From NCBI GenBank assembly GCA_032615215.1, contig CP128433.1, positions 2,935,501-2,999,500 on the forward strand: DNA of 64,000 nucleotides. Direction: 5' to 3'. Positions within the stretch are counted from its first letter, which is position 1. Each line of letters starts with the position of its first letter. Positions 36,374-45,464 of the stretch are shown piece by piece. The DNA comes from Microbulbifer sp. MKSA007. GTDB lineage: Bacteria; Pseudomonadota; Gammaproteobacteria; Pseudomonadales; Cellvibrionaceae. The notes under the pieces are model-generated. The model saw only the letters and a list, made by a program, of their open reading frames with translations. It was not told where the DNA came from and ran no database searches. A program made the position numbers and the translations under genes.

Positions 36374-36385
36374 ATTGTCGACAAT
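36374..36385. promoter_or_regulatory. GntR operator site 1 (perfect palindrome)
   Basis: ATTGTCGACAAT, a perfect 12-base palindrome centred 18 bp before the gntR start codon. It matches the TTGTCGACAA type of operator seen for FadR/VanR-class regulators and is repeated with one change at 36458. Confidence 0.8.
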
Positions 36386-36399
36386 CTTAATGGGGCATG

Positions 36400-36428
36400 A
36401 CATTAAATCACCAGCATTCTCTCGTCAA
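36400..36428 (-). promoter_or_regulatory. possible promoter of the prp operon
   Basis: On the minus strand TTGACG (36423-36428) and TAATGT (36400-36405) are separated by 17 bp. The -10 match is weak. Its placement between the two operator palindromes makes it plausible. Confidence 0.35.
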
Positions 36429-36457
36429 CTGCAGGCATCCCCGATTAAACATTAAGG

Positions 36458-36469
36458 ATTGTTGACAAT
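36458..36469. promoter_or_regulatory. GntR operator site 2
   Basis: ATTGTTGACAAT differs from site 1 at one central base. The two centres are 84 bp apart, eight helical turns at 10.5 bp, which would put both sites on the same DNA face and allow looping. Confidence 0.75.
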
Positions 36470-36674
36470 AGGGCAAAATAGGTGACTTTCAACAGAGCAG
36501 TAGTCTTGCCATGTTTAAGTGGGCATAATAGCGCCCGCGCCAGATGAGCCTGTTCGACTAACGCGAGCGCTCTATGCTTTATTTGGGGCTTAGGGAAAAT
36601 CCCACAGAAAGAATATCCAGGCCTCGGAACAGCGCTTGTTTTAGGCTGCCACCACCCAGGTTACAGACAGAGTT

Positions 36675-37199
36675 ATGCCGAAGAGTATTATCAGGCGATG
36701 GCTGCCAAGCCCCGAAGAAGTTAGAGCCAACAATGGCCTCAAATTTCTGGGGACTCTTCTCCACGACCCCAACCTTTTTCATTTGAACCGACACTCAGTC
36801 TCGGTCGCATTTGCGGTTGGCGTATTTACCAGCTTCCTCCCTTTGCCAGGGCAAATGGTTATTGCCGCTCTGCTCGCACTTTGGCTGCGCTGCAATCTAC
36901 CTTTGTCGATGATTCTTGTATGGATCAGTAACCCGATCACCATGCCGGCTATTTTCTTTAGCACTTACAAGCTCGGCGCCTGGGTTCTGGGGGCGCCACC
37001 GGTGGATTTCAGCATCGAACTGTCGTGGGAATGGTTGACCAGTGAAGTCGGGAAGATCTGGCTGCCACTATTTACCGGCTCTCTGATTGCCGGGGCATTC
37101 TTTGCGACAGTGGCCTATTTTGCCATGCGTGCCCTCTGGCGCTGGCACGTTGTGAAAAGATGGAAATTGCGAATCCAAAGGCGATCAGCGGTCAGTTAA
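36675..37199 (+). CDS. DUF2062 membrane protein
   Basis: Membrane protein of 174 residues of the DUF2062 family. After a soluble N-terminus (PKSIIRRWLPSPEEV) come the family hallmarks VAFAVGVFTSFLPLPGQMVI and LVWISNPITMPAIFFSTYKLG with the conserved NP. Three to four helices are predicted (about 42-75, 80-100, 125-155). No function is established. Its stop codon shares two bases with the stop codon of the convergent gene at 37196-37603. An upstream region of 312 bp holds the divergent prp operators. Confidence 0.9.
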   Translation: MPKSIIRRWLPSPEEVRANNGLKFLGTLLHDPNLFHLNRHSVSVAFAVGVFTSFLPLPGQMVIAALLALWLRCNLPLSMILVWISNPITMPAIFFSTYKLGAWVLGAPPVDFSIELSWEWLTSEVGKIWLPLFTGSLIAGAFFATVAYFAMRALWRWHVVKRWKLRIQRRSAVS

Positions 37200-37603
37200 C
37201 TTTTCCCACTGTAAACCCTCTGCAGGCACCAACAGGCAAAAGCCCCTGAAGCAATTGCCAGCAATGCCTGCAGGTAATACTCGGTAAGAGCACCTAGCAC
37301 CAGAGCTGCAATAGCTCCAACAAATAAAGCCTTGCGGGCCACCTTAATTTTGGCGGTAGCCGCAGCCAACGCTGCCGCCCACACTACCATAAACGCTGAA
37401 AGTACCGCTCCCAGTGAAACAATCCAAATGGGCCAGATCTCCCACCCCTCTGCGTAGCAAACGGAACCACTACGCATATCAGGCGGACAAAAAACCCTTA
37501 GGTACCACCCATCCAGCATCAAGGTAAAACAGGCAGCCAGCACCCAAGCCAAAATTGCGGCGGGCACCGGTAGATATCTTCTAATAATTGATACCCTACC
37601 CAA
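37196..37603 (-). CDS. small membrane protein downstream of lolE, unknown
   Basis: Unrecognised 135-residue membrane protein with four predicted helices (about 12-30, 56-80, 90-107, 109-128). A periplasmic loop after the first helix contains two cysteines in VFCPPDMRSGSVCYAEGWEI, possibly a disulfide pair. It begins 14 bp after lolE and is probably the last gene of the lol operon. Its position suggests an envelope role but nothing in the sequence shows one. Confidence 0.65.
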   Translation of the reverse strand: MGRVSIIRRYLPVPAAILAWVLAACFTLMLDGWYLRVFCPPDMRSGSVCYAEGWEIWPIWIVSLGAVLSAFMVVWAAALAAATAKIKVARKALFVGAIAALVLGALTEYYLQALLAIASGAFACWCLQRVYSGKS

Positions 37604-37617
37604 AAGCCCGGCCCGAC

Positions 37618-38877
37618 TTATTCATTGCGCAAGGCCGCTGCCGGCTGAACCCGACTGGCCTTAAAGGCCGGATACAAAGTTGCCAGCAAGCTAAGTAGAA
37701 AGCCCGCCGCCACAACCAGTGCCACGTCTGCCCATACCAACTGGGACGGCAAATAATCCACGGGATAGACATCAGACTTTAGGAACTGAATGCCGAGCAT
37801 TGACTCCAGCCCCGCTACCAATTTGGTCACCGTCAGCGAGCCTAACACCCCCAACGCACCGCCAACTACAGCCCCCACAAGCCCGACCAGCGCCCCCTGA
37901 CTCACAAAAGTCAGCAAAATCTGTCGGGTACTGGCACCCATGGTACGGAGGATGGCGATATCAGCATGCTTATCGATAACCACCATTACCAAAGTGGAAA
38001 CCACATTAAAAGCGGCAATCGCAATAATCAGGAAAACCAGTAACCCCACCAGGTTGCGGGACATCTGAATAGCCTGGTAGAGGTTGCCGTGGGTTCGGCT
38101 CCAATCAGTGCCGTAGAAATTGCCCCGAGGCAGGTCTTGCAGAAGACGCCGCATAATCCAGTTGGCCTCGAGCATTTCATTGACCCGTAACTGGACCCCT
38201 GCCCCACCGCTACCTCCAGCCAGAGTCCTGGCCTGCTGCCAGGCAACCAGGGCGAGAGATTGATCCAATACAGTGCCAGAGTGAAAAACCTGCGCCACTT
38301 TAAATCCAGCAACCCTGGCTGCCTTGCGTGCACCGGTGGCACTATCGTTATTTGGTACAATCAGGGAAAGGTAATCACCCGCCTCAACCCCCAACTTCTC
38401 AGCGAGCCCTTTACCCAGAACCACACCCGGTTCAGATGGGTCAAGCAAGGCATCGAAGGATGAGGATTCAAGGAAGTCCCCGATATTGGAAACTTCAGTA
38501 ATTGTCTCCGGGTTGACCCCCTGCACCAACAGCGGCGTCACTTCAGCCCCACGCCTGGCAAGCGCATTGACCTGCCACACTTCTGCCGCAGAGAGAACCG
38601 CAGGGTCAGAAACCAATTGTTGGCGCAACTGGGCCCAATCCACATCAGGGCTCCCGTTGTAAATAGTGACATGGGGCATGATTCCCAGGATTCGCTCGCG
38701 CAACTCCCGGTCAAAACCATTCATCACCGACATCACCACAATCATCAGGGCGACACCGAGGATCAAACCAATCATCGATAAACCGGAAATGAATGAGACC
38801 AAACCGGCCGAATCGTCATTTCTGCGCTGGGCACCGGCATAGCGAAGCCCAATATAGGCGGGAAGAGGCTTAAACAT
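37618..38877 (-). CDS. lolE: lipoprotein-releasing ABC permease LolE
   Basis: Inner-membrane subunit (419 residues) of the complex that extracts outer-membrane lipoproteins and passes them to LolA. It shows the LolC/E layout: one helix at the N-terminus (about 25-50, [20 protein letters not shown], then [19 protein letters not shown]), a large periplasmic domain, and three C-terminal helices in an FtsX domain with [20 protein letters not shown]. It ends [18 protein letters not shown]. Named LolE from the order lolC-lolD-lolE. The start is taken at ATG 38877; a GTG two codons upstream is possible. It overlaps the end of lolD. Confidence 0.9.
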   Translation of the reverse strand: MFKPLPAYIGLRYAGAQRRNDDSAGLVSFISGLSMIGLILGVALMIVVMSVMNGFDRELRERILGIMPHVTIYNGSPDVDWAQLRQQLVSDPAVLSAAEVWQVNALARRGAEVTPLLVQGVNPETITEVSNIGDFLESSSFDALLDPSEPGVVLGKGLAEKLGVEAGDYLSLIVPNNDSATGARKAARVAGFKVAQVFHSGTVLDQSLALVAWQQARTLAGGSGGAGVQLRVNEMLEANWIMRRLLQDLPRGNFYGTDWSRTHGNLYQAIQMSRNLVGLLVFLIIAIAAFNVVSTLVMVVIDKHADIAILRTMGASTRQILLTFVSQGALVGLVGAVVGGALGVLGSLTVTKLVAGLESMLGIQFLKSDVYPVDYLPSQLVWADVALVVAAGFLLSLLATLYPAFKASRVQPAAALRNE

Positions 38878-39625
38878 GATCACCCTGGTGCCAGTCAGCG
38901 GTCAGCCGCCCATCGATCAGATGCAGACAGCGATCCAGGGCCGCCGCCAGATCCGGGTCATGGGTAACGATCACAAAGCTAATTCCCATCTCCTGATTCA
39001 AGCGATCCATCAACTTGTGGATCTCTGCCGCCGTAGCCCGATCCAGATTGCCGGTGGGTTCATCCATCAAAACACAGGCAGGCCTTGTCACCAGTGCCCG
39101 GGCAATGGCCACCCGCTGCCGTTCACCGCCAGAAAGCTGTGATGGCTTGTGCCCCATGCGCTCACCCAGGCCTACCGCCGTGAGCATCGCCTCGGCCTCT
39201 TTGCGGGCTTCGGCAACTGAACGCTTGCCGATCAGTAGTGGCATGGCAACATTTTCCAGGGCGGAAAACTCGTTAAGCAAATGGTGAAACTGGTATACAA
39301 AACCGAGACTGCTATTTCTCAACCAGCCCCGCTCATTGGCGTTGAGTTCAGCGAGATTCTTACCTGCAACCCAGACCTCACCGGAGCTTGGAGTATCGAG
39401 GCCACCAAGCAAGTTGAGCAGTGTCGATTTACCAGAGCCAGAAGCGCCGACGATGGCCAATTTCTCGCCCCGCTTTACCTCAAGCTCAACACCACTCAGA
39501 ACCTCCAGGTCCCGGCCTCCCTGGCGATAATGTTTGCGCAATTGCCGACAAGCCAAAACAGCACCATCCGGGGCCGGAGCTGGCTGCGCTTTTTCCGTAT
39601 CTATTTCCACTCGACTGTTCATCAA
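38870..39625 (-). CDS. lolD: lipoprotein-releasing ATPase LolD
   Basis: ATPase of 251 residues powering LolCDE. Walker [10 protein letters not shown] at residues 60-68, the LolD-typical [12 protein letters not shown]-loop [20 protein letters not shown], signature [16 protein letters not shown], Walker [13 protein letters not shown] and the switch region [10 protein letters not shown] are all present. The FHHLL segment is a LolD hallmark. The N-terminus has about 20 extra residues. It lies between lolC and lolE and overlaps the latter. Confidence 0.96.
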   Translation of the reverse strand: MMNSRVEIDTEKAQPAPAPDGAVLACRQLRKHYRQGGRDLEVLSGVELEVKRGEKLAIVGASGSGKSTLLNLLGGLDTPSSGEVWVAGKNLAELNANERGWLRNSSLGFVYQFHHLLNEFSALENVAMPLLIGKRSVAEARKEAEAMLTAVGLGERMGHKPSQLSGGERQRVAIARALVTRPACVLMDEPTGNLDRATAAEIHKLMDRLNQEMGISFVIVTHDPDLAAALDRCLHLIDGRLTADWHQGDHV

Positions 39626-39683
39626 ATTATTCGCTGTCTCTCAACATCTATAAATCACACCAAAACAGGCCGACTTATATAAA

Positions 39684-40924
39684 TTATTCGTAACGCAAAG
39701 CTTCCGCCGGCTCAATCTGTGCCGCTCGCCAGGCAGGAAATATCGTTGCCAGCAGGCTCATACAAATTGCCGCCGTTAACACCACCACTGCATCGCCGAC
39801 ACGGAATTCAGAAGGCAGGTAACTAACAAAGAAAACACGGGGATCAAATATCTTGGCGCCTACTACCGACTCAATCCAGCTCACCATTTCAGTCAGGTTC
39901 ATCGCTATCACGATGCCTAAAACAGCACCGGCAAAAGCGCCGATAATGCCAATGGCACTGCCCTGAATCACAAATACCGCCATAATCTGACGGGAGGTCA
40001 GCCCCAATGTTCGCAACACTGCAATATCGGAGCGCTTATCCGCAACCATCAGTACTAATGCGGAGACAATATTGAATGCGGCCACGGCGACAATGATCAT
40101 CAGCATCAACGTGACAACGGTCTTTTCCATTTTAACTGCCTGGAAAAGACTTCCCTGGGAATCCCCCAATCTTCACCCTGAAAACCCTCGCCCAGCTCAT
40201 TTGCATAAACAGAAACAAGCCCCAGCGCATTGTCCATATCGTCAAAGCGCAACTGCAGCCCCTGGACCTTACCCGTCATCCGGGTCAGACGCGCAGCATC
40301 TTCAATATTGATCAGCGCGACATTCTGATCCACCTGCGCACCCACAGAGAAAACACCGGCAACCGTGAAACGCTTTGTTCTCGGGAATATACCAGCGGGG
40401 GTAACGCTGACTTCTGGCAGGGTCAGTATTACCGAATCTCCGGGAATCACATTGAGCTGATGGGCAAGGATTCGCCCCAGAACCACCCCATAGCTGCGAG
40501 GCTCGAGCAAATCCAGGTTACCCATCACCATATGCTCACCGACGGTAGACACCTTGCGCAGCGCTTGCGGTTCCACACCTTGGAACTGGGCACCGTGACT
40601 GCTGCCATGAGCACTCAAGAGGGCATAGCCATTCACAAAAGGGCTGGTCGCTTCGACATGTGGCTGAGCTTCCAACTGCCGTGCAGGTGTCTCCCAGTCC
40701 ACAAGGCCGCCTTCCCGCTCGACAAAGCCGTGAGGTACAACACTTAGTATTCGGGTTTTAAGCTCACGATCGAAGCCGTTCATAACAGAAGCGACAACAA
40801 TCAACGCAAAAACACCAAGGGCCATTCCCAGTAGAGAAAAGCCATTGATAAAGGAAATAAACTGCTGCCTGCGGCGGGCAGCCACGTAGCGCAGACCAAT
40901 AAATAGGGGAACAGGTTTTAACAT
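39684..40924 (-). pseudogene. lolC: LolC lipoprotein-releasing permease, broken by a one-base frameshift
   Basis: The gene starts normally (MLKPVPLFIGLRYVAARRRQ, then [18 protein letters not shown]) and runs 272 codons into a premature stop. The rest of LolC (FQAVKMEKTVVTLMLMI, then DIAVLRTLGLTSRQIMAVFV, ending QIEPAEALRYE) continues in another frame. The break is at a run of five G on the minus strand (40163-40167). Adding one G gives EGEDW-GDSQGSLFQAV-like continuity (EDWGDSQGSLFQAV), aligning without gap to the DWRDRKGELFQAV of E. coli LolC that I recall. The repaired protein would have 413 residues. LolC is essential in most Gram-negative bacteria, so a sequencing error is the likeliest cause. 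Confidence 0.88.
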
Positions 40925-40975
40925 AGGGTCGATTTAAACGGAAAAACGTCAGGAAATCCAAAGATTTAGGCAAGT

Positions 40976-42610
40976 TTACCGAACGTTGTAAGTCTTGAGC
41001 TGGGCCTTCAGGCGCTTCAACGCCTCCTCATCCCACTCCTCTGGCTCTGTAAGGGCGAGCCACGCTAAGGTGTATCCCCACGGGGTATACCGATGGCCAA
41101 AAGATAACGGAGCGAGCCCTACATTTAAGTCTGCCAGCAGCTGCAAGCCGGTAACTAGAGGGTACCACTGGAGATCCGGCGATACATCAGGTCCTCTGGG
41201 ATGGTTCAACCAGTCGGGCCTTTCCAGCGCCCAGCGCACACTAAAGAATACTATCGGGTCACTGGCGTGCTGCAAAAATGCAATCCTGAACTCACCCCAT
41301 GGCTCACGGCCAATATAGCCTCCGTACTGATTACCAAAGCGCACCACCTCTCCCCCTTTGAACTCTGGCAACCAGGCGGGAGTGCCCGGATCTCGATTTC
41401 TGACAATCCGGCTCCACATGCCTACACCGAGGGGCGGCCCAGCCCAAAGGGCTCCATCAATCGGGTCATCGATAATGTCATAAAAGTCGAAGGAGTCTTC
41501 GGAAAGTTGAGCGCCAAGACTGAGGCCAAACAAGTAAACTCGGGGCCGCTCATCTTCTGGCAACTCAGCCCAATAATCATAAATGACCTTAAACAATGCT
41601 CGCGCCGACTCAAGCCCCTCAGAATCATCCGCCATCAGCGCTATCGGGCTGGATAAATAGGAATACTGCGCCGCAACAGTGGCGGTATTACCTCGATACA
41701 AAAACTCTAAAGAATTTACAGCACCGGGATCAACCCAGCCGGCGCCGGTTGGAGTTGCCACTAACAAGATCTCACGCCTGAATGCACCAACCCGCTTTAA
41801 TTCCTCCAGCGCCAACTGAGCGCTCTTCATGGGCGTCGAAGCACTATCAAGCCCAACGAAAACCCTGATGGGCTGTACTGCAGAGCCAGCCACCTCTTTT
41901 ATTTCTTCTTCTGTCGGCCCCAGCGTTAAGAACCGGCGCCCCTGATTGCCAATGTCATCCCACTTGATCAGCGAATTGGCGCCGCCAGGAAGGTTGGGGT
42001 CGGCCGGTGGAGAAATACTTTTTGCATATGAATTATCTAGCCGCTGATAGGTCGATGAAATTACATGCAATCCTGCTTTTAACAGCACACCATTAAAAAC
42101 AGCCCAGTAAAGAAGCACAGCCGCTAATACACCCACAAGCATCGCCACTCGCTCGGGCACATGCTGCTCCACATAGCAGGCCACCAGGAGGACTATTCGC
42201 TGAAACCCTTTTCCCAGGCACCACAAAACCAGGAACATGAGTAGTGCGGTCATAGCTACAGTAATCGGTCCTACGGACCCCACCTGCTCCATGCTCATAA
42301 GAGCACGGATCGAGTTCTGCCACCTCACTCCCTGCCAAAGAGATAAAAGGATAACCAAGAGACATACAGCCAATACGCTCCGATCAAATAAGCGCCTCTG
42401 CCATGGAGAAACCGCCAGATTTGGAATACCCAGGTATTTCCAGAGCCAACTAAGAATGACCCCGAAGACATAGCCTACAAAGAACGCAACGCCGGCCAAT
42501 ATTCCCTGCATAAAGTCACTGCGAGGAACAAGGGAAGGGGTAAGGGAAAGCGCAAAGCAGATGGAACCGATCAGAAGGCCGAGAATTGAAAAGGTTTTAA
42601 CCAGCCTCAT
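40976..42610 (-). CDS. membrane-anchored alpha/beta hydrolase (Abhydrolase_9-like)
   Basis: Protein of 544 residues in two parts. The N-terminal part has about five membrane helices (about 8-28, 33-55, 75-92, 112-135, 155-178) with the motif SLTPSLVPRSDFMQGILAGV near the start. The C-terminal part (about 240-544) is an alpha/beta hydrolase with RVYLFGLSLGAQLSEDSFDF, giving a GLSLGAQ nucleophile elbow. The combination matches the family of alpha/beta hydrolases with an N-terminal membrane domain (PF15420/PF10081) that I know from annotation. Substrate unknown; a lipid substrate is a guess. It lies just upstream of lolC on the same strand with a 51-bp gap. Confidence 0.82.
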   Translation of the reverse strand: MRLVKTFSILGLLIGSICFALSLTPSLVPRSDFMQGILAGVAFFVGYVFGVILSWLWKYLGIPNLAVSPWQRRLFDRSVLAVCLLVILLSLWQGVRWQNSIRALMSMEQVGSVGPITVAMTALLMFLVLWCLGKGFQRIVLLVACYVEQHVPERVAMLVGVLAAVLLYWAVFNGVLLKAGLHVISSTYQRLDNSYAKSISPPADPNLPGGANSLIKWDDIGNQGRRFLTLGPTEEEIKEVAGSAVQPIRVFVGLDSASTPMKSAQLALEELKRVGAFRREILLVATPTGAGWVDPGAVNSLEFLYRGNTATVAAQYSYLSSPIALMADDSEGLESARALFKVIYDYWAELPEDERPRVYLFGLSLGAQLSEDSFDFYDIIDDPIDGALWAGPPLGVGMWSRIVRNRDPGTPAWLPEFKGGEVVRFGNQYGGYIGREPWGEFRIAFLQHASDPIVFFSVRWALERPDWLNHPRGPDVSPDLQWYPLVTGLQLLADLNVGLAPLSFGHRYTPWGYTLAWLALTEPEEWDEEALKRLKAQLKTYNVR

Positions 42611-42874
42611 TCTTGTCCGCTCGACAAGCCAAGCATAATTAACAGCCTAGCATAGGCGCCGATACAGCCAGCCAAGCCGTCTTCTGTTAAATCGCATCAA
42701 AATTCGAAGTAGTAGCGCTGCAAGAATTTAGCCATCAACTCATGGCACCTAACATTCCAAAGAGGCGCATTTATTTCTATTCTTGGCGCGAAAACGTGAA
42801 GAATAACAGGAGCATTGGCGGAAATTCTGTTTTAATGGGACGGCTAATGGAACATCTACATCGGAGAACAAAAA

Positions 42875-43171
42875 ATGTTCAGCAGACTCCGCAGCGGATT
42901 GAATTGTCTCGCTGGCTCAATGGCTCTACTTCTTACTTTTGGCGCCCAGGCGACAACCATTGAAGTACCCGTAGGCACCCAGGGTGGGGAGCTCACCATT
43001 GAAGAAGTCCGTGGGCTTAAAAAACATGATGTGACCTCACGCCTGGGAGAACCCCTTGGTATTGAAGGGCCAATTGGCGAACCCGCTATCACGCGCTGGG
43101 AATACGGCGAGTTCTACGTTTTCTTTGAACAGGACACCGTCCTACACACAGTGAAAAAACCCAGCGGCTGA
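42875..43171 (+). CDS. small secreted protein, unknown
   Basis: Exported protein of 98 residues. The signal peptide (LNCLAGSMALLLTFGAQA, cleavage about residue 26) leaves a mature domain of about 72 residues. GLKKHDVTSRLGEPLGIEGP resembles the short SmpA/BamE-like repeat (V-x-x-x-LG-x-P followed by W-x-Y) by eye: DVTSRLGEP then RWEYGEFYVFFE. That would make it a small periplasmic BLIP/BamE-fold protein. GGAGAAC lies before the ATG. Function unknown. Confidence 0.7.
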   Translation: MFSRLRSGLNCLAGSMALLLTFGAQATTIEVPVGTQGGELTIEEVRGLKKHDVTSRLGEPLGIEGPIGEPAITRWEYGEFYVFFEQDTVLHTVKKPSG

Positions 43172-43326
43172 TCTAGCACATCCTGGCAGGCGCTCAACTG
43201 AATCTGCCTGCCTCACCCAAAGTGAAGCACCCCACTCTAGCTGCAGCTGCAAGATAATTCAGCCCCACCCTTTTGCTGATTCGGAAATTTAAGATCACAG
43301 CAACCTGAAGCAACCACCTCCAACCG

Positions 43327-43812
43327 GTGTTACAAGCCGTGCGCTATATCGCCATTCTGTTTTTTGCATTAACCACTATTGCCCAGGCTGAAGTCACCCT
43401 GGTGGAAGTGATTAAGTCCGAAAACAAAATGCACTTGCTCGATGGCGACAAGGTTATAAAGAGCTACCATGTAGCCTTCGGCGGGCAACCCCAAGGACAC
43501 AAGCAGCAGGAAGGCGATGAAAAAACCCCTGAGGGACACTACACGCTGGATTACAAAAAAGAAGACTCCTCTTATTATCGGGCAATGCATATCTCCTACC
43601 CCAATGCCGAAGACCGCGCTCAAGCTGAGGCTCGGGGAGTCTCTCCAGGTGGCTTCATTATGATCCATGGCCAGCGCAATCGACTGGGCTGGTTCGCTCC
43701 AATCACCCAACGTTTTAACTGGACCGATGGTTGTATTGCCCTTACCAATGACGAGATGGATGAGTTTATGGCTCTCGTAAAAATCGGCACCCCCATTGCA
43801 ATCCGCTGGTGA
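43327..43812 (+). CDS. periplasmic L,D-transpeptidase (YkuD family)
   Basis: YkuD-domain enzyme of 161 residues, secreted by a signal peptide (YIAILFFALTTIAQA). The catalytic region reads SPGGFIMIHGQRNRLGW and NWTDGCIALTNDEMDEF, with the conserved histidine in IHG and the nucleophile cysteine in DGCIAL. Compact single-domain members (YafK/ErfK-like) cross-link or trim peptidoglycan or attach lipoproteins. The gene starts with GTG at 43327 or at the nearby GTG 43339; I cannot decide between them. Confidence 0.9.
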   Translation: MLQAVRYIAILFFALTTIAQAEVTLVEVIKSENKMHLLDGDKVIKSYHVAFGGQPQGHKQQEGDEKTPEGHYTLDYKKEDSSYYRAMHISYPNAEDRAQAEARGVSPGGFIMIHGQRNRLGWFAPITQRFNWTDGCIALTNDEMDEFMALVKIGTPIAIRW

Positions 43813-43837
43813 GACATCACCAATATAGAGGCCATAA

Positions 43838-43875
43838 CAGCTCTTCAAAGTCCTTAGGGAGATTTTGAAGAGCTG
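43838..43875. terminator. strong hairpin after the L,D-transpeptidase gene
   Basis: Perfect 12-bp stem CAGCTCTTCAAA (43838-43849) with its complement (43864-43875) and a 14-base loop, 26 bp past the stop codon. The lack of a T-run makes a rho-independent role uncertain. Confidence 0.5.
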
Positions 43876-44011
43876 CCCGATAGCCAAGGGACTGGATTTC
43901 CCCTCTACAACCAGTCAATATGCCCGCCGTAACTTCACCTTGGTGGGGTGGTCAACTTTTAGGCAAGCTGACAGAACACCACCTTCCGGACTAATGAGAA
44001 ACCGATAGAAA

Positions 44012-45418
44012 ATGACAGTAAAAGTCGAATCCGTAGATAGCCTATTGAAATCCAGCGGTCGCGAGGGCGAAGAAGTCCGCGTTCAAGGCTGGATCAGAAC
44101 CCGCCGCGACTCCAAAGCCGGCCTCTCTTTCCTGGCCGTACACGACGGCAGCTGCTTTGATCCGATCCAGGTGGTTGCTGAGAATCACCTGCACAATTAC
44201 CAGTCAGAAGTGCAGCGCCTGACTACCGGCTGCGCGGTAGATATCCTCGGTACCATCAAACCATCCGAAGGCAAGGGTCAGTCTATCGAACTGCTCGCCA
44301 CCGAAGTCCAGGTTGTCGGCTGGGTGGAAGACCCGGATACCTATCCCATGTCCCCCAAGCGCCACACTATGGAGCACTTGCGCGAACACGCTCACCTGCG
44401 CCCGCGCACCAATGTCAGTGGTGCCGTGGCCCGCGTACGTAACTGTATCGCACAAGCGATCCACCGTTTTTATCACGAGAACGGCTTCCTCTACGTGCAC
44501 ACCCCAATTCTCACCGCTTCTGACTGTGAAGGTGCCGGGGAGATGTTCCGGGTTAGCACCCTGGATATGGAGAACTTGCCGCGCACAGATAAAGGTGCGG
44601 TGGACTACAGCAAGGACTTCTTCGGCGAAGAGAGCTTCCTCACTGTATCCGGCCAGCTGAATGTTGAGAGCTACTGCCTGGCCATGTCCAAGGTGTACAC
44701 CTTCGGCCCCACCTTCCGTGCAGAAAACTCCAATACCACTCGCCACCTGGCAGAGTTCTGGATGGTTGAGCCGGAAGTTGCCTTTGCAGACCTGGCAGAT
44801 GTAGCCGATCTCTCCGAGCAAATGCTGAAGTATGTATCCAAGGCGGTACTGGAAGAGCGCGCCGATGATATGGCCTTCTTTGCCCAGCGCATCGACAAGG
44901 AGGCTATCAGTCGCCTGGAGAATATCGTCGACAACGATTTCGCCCGCATCAACTACTCCGAAGCGATTGAAATCCTGGAAAGCTGCAAAGAGAAGTTCGA
45001 GTTCCCCGTATCCTGGGGTATTGATCTGGCCTCTGAGCATGAGCGTTACCTGGCAGAGAAGCACTTCAAAAAGCCAGTTATCGTGATGAACTATCCGAAG
45101 GATATTAAAGCCTTCTACATGCGCATGAACGACGATGGTAAAACTGTTGCCGCAATGGACGTTCTGGCACCGGGAATCGGCGAAATTATCGGCGGCGCCC
45201 AACGTGAAGAGCGTTTGGAGAAGCTCGATGAGCGTATGGATGAAATGAATGTACCCAAGGAACACCTGGACTGGTATCGCGACCTCCGCCGCTACGGCAC
45301 CGTGCCTCATGCGGGCTTTGGCCTGGGCTTTGATCGCATCGTGTCCTACGTGACCGGCATGGGCAACATCCGCGATGTAATCCCCTTCCCGCGCACACCG
45401 AAGAACATCTCGTTCTAA
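44012..45418 (+). CDS. asnS: asparaginyl-tRNA synthetase
   Basis: Class IIb aminoacyl-tRNA synthetase of 468 residues, the usual AsnS length. The N-terminal OB-fold anticodon domain (about 15-105, [20 protein letters not shown]) precedes the catalytic core. Motif 2 is [20 protein letters not shown] and motif 3 is [15 protein letters not shown] near the end. [18 protein letters not shown] is a known AsnS segment. It is monocistronic with a strong terminator directly after the stop codon. Confidence 0.98.
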   Translation: MTVKVESVDSLLKSSGREGEEVRVQGWIRTRRDSKAGLSFLAVHDGSCFDPIQVVAENHLHNYQSEVQRLTTGCAVDILGTIKPSEGKGQSIELLATEVQVVGWVEDPDTYPMSPKRHTMEHLREHAHLRPRTNVSGAVARVRNCIAQAIHRFYHENGFLYVHTPILTASDCEGAGEMFRVSTLDMENLPRTDKGAVDYSKDFFGEESFLTVSGQLNVESYCLAMSKVYTFGPTFRAENSNTTRHLAEFWMVEPEVAFADLADVADLSEQMLKYVSKAVLEERADDMAFFAQRIDKEAISRLENIVDNDFARINYSEAIEILESCKEKFEFPVSWGIDLASEHERYLAEKHFKKPVIVMNYPKDIKAFYMRMNDDGKTVAAMDVLAPGIGEIIGGAQREERLEKLDERMDEMNVPKEHLDWYRDLRRYGTVPHAGFGLGFDRIVSYVTGMGNIRDVIPFPRTPKNISF

Positions 45419-45420
45419 AT

Positions 45421-45447
45421 AAAAAGCCCCGCGTTGCGGGGCTTTTT
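45421..45447. terminator. bidirectional rho-independent terminator between asnS and the GMC gene
   Basis: Perfect 12-bp stem (AAAAAGCCCCGC at 45421-45432, complement at 45436-45447) with a 3-base loop. The arms supply T-runs in both directions. It serves asnS on the plus strand and the convergent oxidoreductase gene on the minus strand. Confidence 0.95.
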
Positions 45448-45464
45448 ATTTCACATACAAATCC

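Noticed and set aside
36574..36786. 70-codon frame before the DUF2062 gene
   Set aside because: It overlaps the DUF2062 start in another frame and shows no domain.
42742..42963. 73-codon frame overlapping the small secreted protein gene
   Set aside because: Overlaps a better gene with a signal peptide and has no ribosome-binding site.
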